DNA of 7,513 bases from JBHHXR01 sp046757205 (GTDB lineage Bacteria > Pseudomonadota > Alphaproteobacteria > Rhodobacterales > Rhodobacteraceae): NCBI GenBank assembly GCA_046757205.1, contig JBHHXR010000185.1, positions 1 to 7,513 of the forward strand, given 5' to 3'. The first letter of the stretch is position 1, and each line of letters opens with the position of its first letter. The translations under genes and the position numbers were made by a program. The notes under the pieces were generated by a model. The model did no database searches. It had not been told where the DNA came from and worked only from the letters and a program-made list of their open reading frames with translations. Below are positions 5,502 to 7,513 of this stretch, piece by piece.

Positions 5502-5693
5502 GACACCGATCGCATACGGTCGCCTCCGCGGGCGCGCGCCCTTGCCCTCAATCACCGACGATTTTCGATCAAATGTAAGCGATATCCGGCCGCCGGCGGG
5601 CGCAGGGGCGCGGGCATTTCACGGTTCTTAACCTTCGGCGGCCCAATGTCACGGCAGGCGGGAGGGTCCGCGCTCTGAAACTCGAGGTAGCCA
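5502..5693 (+). promoter_or_regulatory. Leader / presumed promoter region of motA
   Basis: No gene is seen here. The stretch holds a perfect 12-base palindrome GGGCGCGCGCCC (5530-5541), a lower-GC patch (5543-5585), and GGTTCTTAACC (5623-5633). The last is an inverted repeat containing TTAACC, which resembles a CtrA half site but lacks a second half at the right spacing. No confident -35/-10 pair could be placed. The ribosome binding site GAGG (5684-5687) stands six bases before the motA GTG. The unusual length among otherwise overlapping genes suggests that motA has its own promoter. Confidence 0.45.
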
Positions 5694-6566
5694 GTGCTCG
5701 GCGTCATCGGCATCGCAGTCGTCTTCGTTATGGTCTTCGGCGGTTATCTGGGCGCTGGCGGCAAGCTGAGCATCATCCTGCATTCGCTGCCGTTCGAACT
5801 TACCATGATCGGCGGCGCGGCGGTCGGCGCATTGTTCATCAGCAACGATTTCCAGGCAGTCAAGCACACGTTGCGCGACATCGGAACGGTGTTCAGGGGG
5901 CCGGCCTGGAAGAAGCAGGACTACCACGACCTGCTGGTGCTTCTGTTCAACCTGATCCGCATCGGCCGGGACAATCCGATGGCGCTGGAAGAACATATCG
6001 AAAGCCCCGACACCTCGGCGCTGTTCGCTGCCGCGCCGCGCATCGCGGCGGACCGCGAGGTGGTGGAGCTGATCTGCGACACCTTGCGTTCGGCGTCGAT
6101 GAACTACGACGACCCGCACCAGGTGGAAGAGGTTCTCGACAAACGGATCGAGGCGCGCCAGACCCATGCCGAACACTCCGGCCACGCGCTGCAGACGATG
6201 GCCGACGGACTGCCGGCGCTGGGCATCGTGGCGGCCGTTCTCGGCGTCATAAAGACCATGTCGTCGATCGACAAACCGCCGGAAATTCTCGGGAAATCAA
6301 TTGGTTCGGCGCTCGTCGGAACGTTCCTCGGTGTCTTTCTCGCCTATGGCCTGATCGGCCCCTTCGCCACCAAGCTGCAATCGGTCACGGCGCAGGACCA
6401 GCATTTCTACCTTCTCGTCCGCGAGGTTCTGGTGGCGTATCTGCATCGCCATCCGCCGGTCATCTGCGTCGAGGTCGGGCGCCAGAACCTGCCGGCGCCC
6501 TTGCGGCCCTCGTTCGCCGATGTCGAAGAGGCGCTGCGCGGCCAGAAACAGGAAATGGCGGCATGA
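5694..6566 (+). CDS. motA: MotA, flagellar motor stator subunit
   Basis: MotA forms the pentameric part of the ion-driven stator around a MotB dimer and pushes on FliG. The 290 residues give the usual four membrane segments: about 1-20, 33-50, 172-192 and 202-226. Between the second and third lies a large cytoplasmic domain carrying the charged motif LIRIGRDNPMALEEH (87-101), which corresponds to the FliG-contacting Arg/Glu region of E. coli MotA (R90, E98). GLPALGIVAAVLGVIKTM (172-189) contains the conserved proline (174). GSALVGTFLGVFLAYGLIGP (204-223) carries the second (223, like E. coli P222). The C-terminus HPPVICVEVGRQNL (253-266) is typical. The GTG start is supported by GAGG six bases upstream and by the exact fit to the family N-terminus. 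Whether H+ or Na+ drives it cannot be told. motB is not in the window. The next gene overlaps the stop by four bases. Confidence 0.97.
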   Translation: MLGVIGIAVVFVMVFGGYLGAGGKLSIILHSLPFELTMIGGAAVGALFISNDFQAVKHTLRDIGTVFRGPAWKKQDYHDLLVLLFNLIRIGRDNPMALEEHIESPDTSALFAAAPRIAADREVVELICDTLRSASMNYDDPHQVEEVLDKRIEARQTHAEHSGHALQTMADGLPALGIVAAVLGVIKTMSSIDKPPEILGKSIGSALVGTFLGVFLAYGLIGPFATKLQSVTAQDQHFYLLVREVLVAYLHRHPPVICVEVGRQNLPAPLRPSFADVEEALRGQKQEMAA

Positions 6567-7513
6567 GGCGCGCGCCCCTCGCCGCCCTGGTCCTGGCGGC
6601 AGCGTCGGCGCTTGCCGGCGGGGCGGCGTCGGCCCAGCAGCAGGTTCAGGTGCTTTCCGGCGAGCACGACGGATTCTCGCGGCTGGTGTTCCGGCTGCGG
6701 CCGGACCTGCCGCACGAGGTCTCGACGCGCCCGGGGCTGGTCCGGATCAAGTTTCCCGGGCGTCACCTCGTGTTCGACGTCTCGGGACTGTTCGACAAAC
6801 TGTCGCGCGAGCGGCTGGTTTCGGTGCGGCAGACCGGGGCCGCCGGCGGTTCGGTGCTTCAGCTGAATCTCGCCTGCGCCTGCGAACCTTTTGTTTTTCC
6901 GTTCCGCGGCAACTACCTGGTTGTGGATATCCGCGACCCCGGCGCCGGAGCCGTCACGGCGGCGCAGCCGCAGCCGGAACCGGCCGCCGTCGCGCCGCGG
7001 CGCGGGGAAAGGGGCATCTACGCAACCGCGGATACCCGGCCGTTGCTCGACGGGCTCGACGCTGCCGCCGCCGGGCCGGGCGGGGAGGCGCCGCCGGAGC
7101 TTCCCGCAAGCGACCCTGCGGCGGCGGAGCCCGGCGATGAAACCTGGCGGAACCTGCGCCACGCCCACGACGCCCTGCTGCAACAGCTTTCACGCGCCGC
7201 CGAGCAGGGGCTGATCGCGCTGGCCGATCCGGACACCGCGCCGGCGGCAAGGACCGCAGGCGAGCAGAGCGGGCGGGCAATGCCGGGCCCGGACGATGAA
7301 CGGGCGGGGCGATCGGCGCATCGGGCCGGTCCATCGCCGCCGCCGGCGGTGCGCGACGCAAGAATTTTCGCGGATCTTCCGGCCCCCGGAGCGAAGTCCG
7401 ATGGCGCGCCCGAACCGCCCGGGAACGATCGCGGGCAGGTCGCGGTGACGACGGTCTTCGATCGCGACGACCCGCCGGCGGGGGAACAGCCGCACCCGGC
7501 GTTGCGCTGCCCC
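6563..7513 (+). CDS. Exported protein with AMIN-like domain and Pro/Ala-rich tail (partial, runs off right edge)
   Basis: Not recognised as a named gene. The ATG overlaps the motA stop (ATGA), so the two are coupled; the frame stays open for 317 codons to the edge. Residues 1-24 are a good Sec signal peptide (RRAPLAALVLAAASALAGG, probable cleavage after ASA). Residues about 27-125 look like an all-beta AMIN-like domain: HDGFSRLVFRL (35-45), VSTRPGLVRIKF (53-64), a middle LVSVRQTG (85-92), SVLQLNLACACEP (97-109) and the closing NYLVVDIRD (117-125). AMIN domains in amidases and secretins place proteins at peptidoglycan or the outer membrane. From ~130 on the chain is Pro/Ala/Gly-rich and probably disordered, broken by a short helix near 194-216 (WRNLRHAHDALLQQLSRAA). 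Its place after motA suggests a periplasmic motility factor, perhaps a MotC analogue; that is inference. The C-terminal part, where repeats such as TPRs could lie, is missing. Confidence 0.85.
   Translation, partial: MRRAPLAALVLAAASALAGGAASAQQQVQVLSGEHDGFSRLVFRLRPDLPHEVSTRPGLVRIKFPGRHLVFDVSGLFDKLSRERLVSVRQTGAAGGSVLQLNLACACEPFVFPFRGNYLVVDIRDPGAGAVTAAQPQPEPAAVAPRRGERGIYATADTRPLLDGLDAAAAGPGGEAPPELPASDPAAAEPGDETWRNLRHAHDALLQQLSRAAEQGLIALADPDTAPAARTAGEQSGRAMPGPDDERAGRSAHRAGPSPPPAVRDARIFADLPAPGAKSDGAPEPPGNDRGQVAVTTVFDRDDPPAGEQPHPALRCP

Noticed and set aside
5530..5541. GGGCGCGCGCCC palindrome as an operator
   Set aside because: Perfect, but made only of G and C in a very GC-rich region, so chance is likely. 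Mentioned in the motA leader entry, not claimed as a site.
3935..5551. Minus-strand open frame of 538 codons opposite fliL, the coiled-coil gene and the MotE-like gene
   Set aside because: Arg/Pro-rich composition with no family signature. The plus strand holds three well-supported genes with ribosome sites and tight spacing.
5649..7183. Minus-strand open frames opposite motA (5649-6185) and opposite the end of motA and the AMIN-like gene (6407-7183)
   Set aside because: They are antisense to conserved MotA motifs and the coupled downstream gene and show low-complexity Arg/His/Gln/Gly composition.
1..7513. CRISPR array, tRNA/rRNA gene, insertion sequence or phage/defence genes
   Set aside because: No regularly spaced repeats, cloverleaf-like sequence, transposase motifs or terminal inverted repeats were seen. 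The window is an ordinary flagellar locus with a few uncharacterised parts.

Overview
The window is GC-rich (roughly 70%) DNA from what is most likely an alphaproteobacterium. Its central part is a flagellar and motility gene cluster. The lineage is inferred from four things: the FliL / small membrane coiled-coil protein / MotE-like / MotA gene set, a divergently transcribed fliF operon, a near-consensus CtrA-type box (TTAA-N7-TTAG) between the two arms, and very high third-position GC. The layout recalls Rhodobacterales/Rhodospirillales flagellar loci, but genus cannot be told from the sequence alone.

Left edge (1-558, minus strand): the first ~220 bases read on the minus strand as a piece of a PAS-like sensory domain that runs off the window. 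Between it and fliP lie ~340 bases with no recognisable gene. They hold two hairpins just after the fliP stop and a coding-looking frame that does not match the PAS frame, so a decayed or frameshifted gene is possible.

Left arm (559-3820, minus strand, transcribed right to left): fliF (MS-ring), a fliH-like gene, fliN (C-ring/switch) and fliP (export gate). Every junction overlaps (4, 11 and 11 bases), so this is one tightly coupled operon. No fliG lies between fliF and fliH, although FliF still ends in a FliG-binding-like tail. A T7 run near the end of fliH could yield a FliH-FliN fusion by slippage.

Divergent control region (3821-3955): 135 bases with the CtrA-like box, a 10-base direct repeat and a 6-base inverted repeat. 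It exists only if FliF starts at the TTG at 3820, which the sequence favours.

Right arm (3956-7513, plus strand): fliL, a small membrane-anchored coiled-coil protein, a MotE-like periplasmic protein, a 217-base gap, motA (GTG start), and an exported protein with an AMIN-like beta domain and a long Pro/Ala-rich tail that runs off the right edge. The left arm builds the basal body, export gate and switch. The right arm supplies the stator (MotA), a stator/basal-body associated protein (FliL) and periplasmic helpers. No motB, fliG, fliM, fliQ, fliR, flhA or flhB is in the window. Nothing seen demands a wholly new system. The least characterised parts are the membrane coiled-coil protein, the AMIN-like protein and the left-edge remnant.
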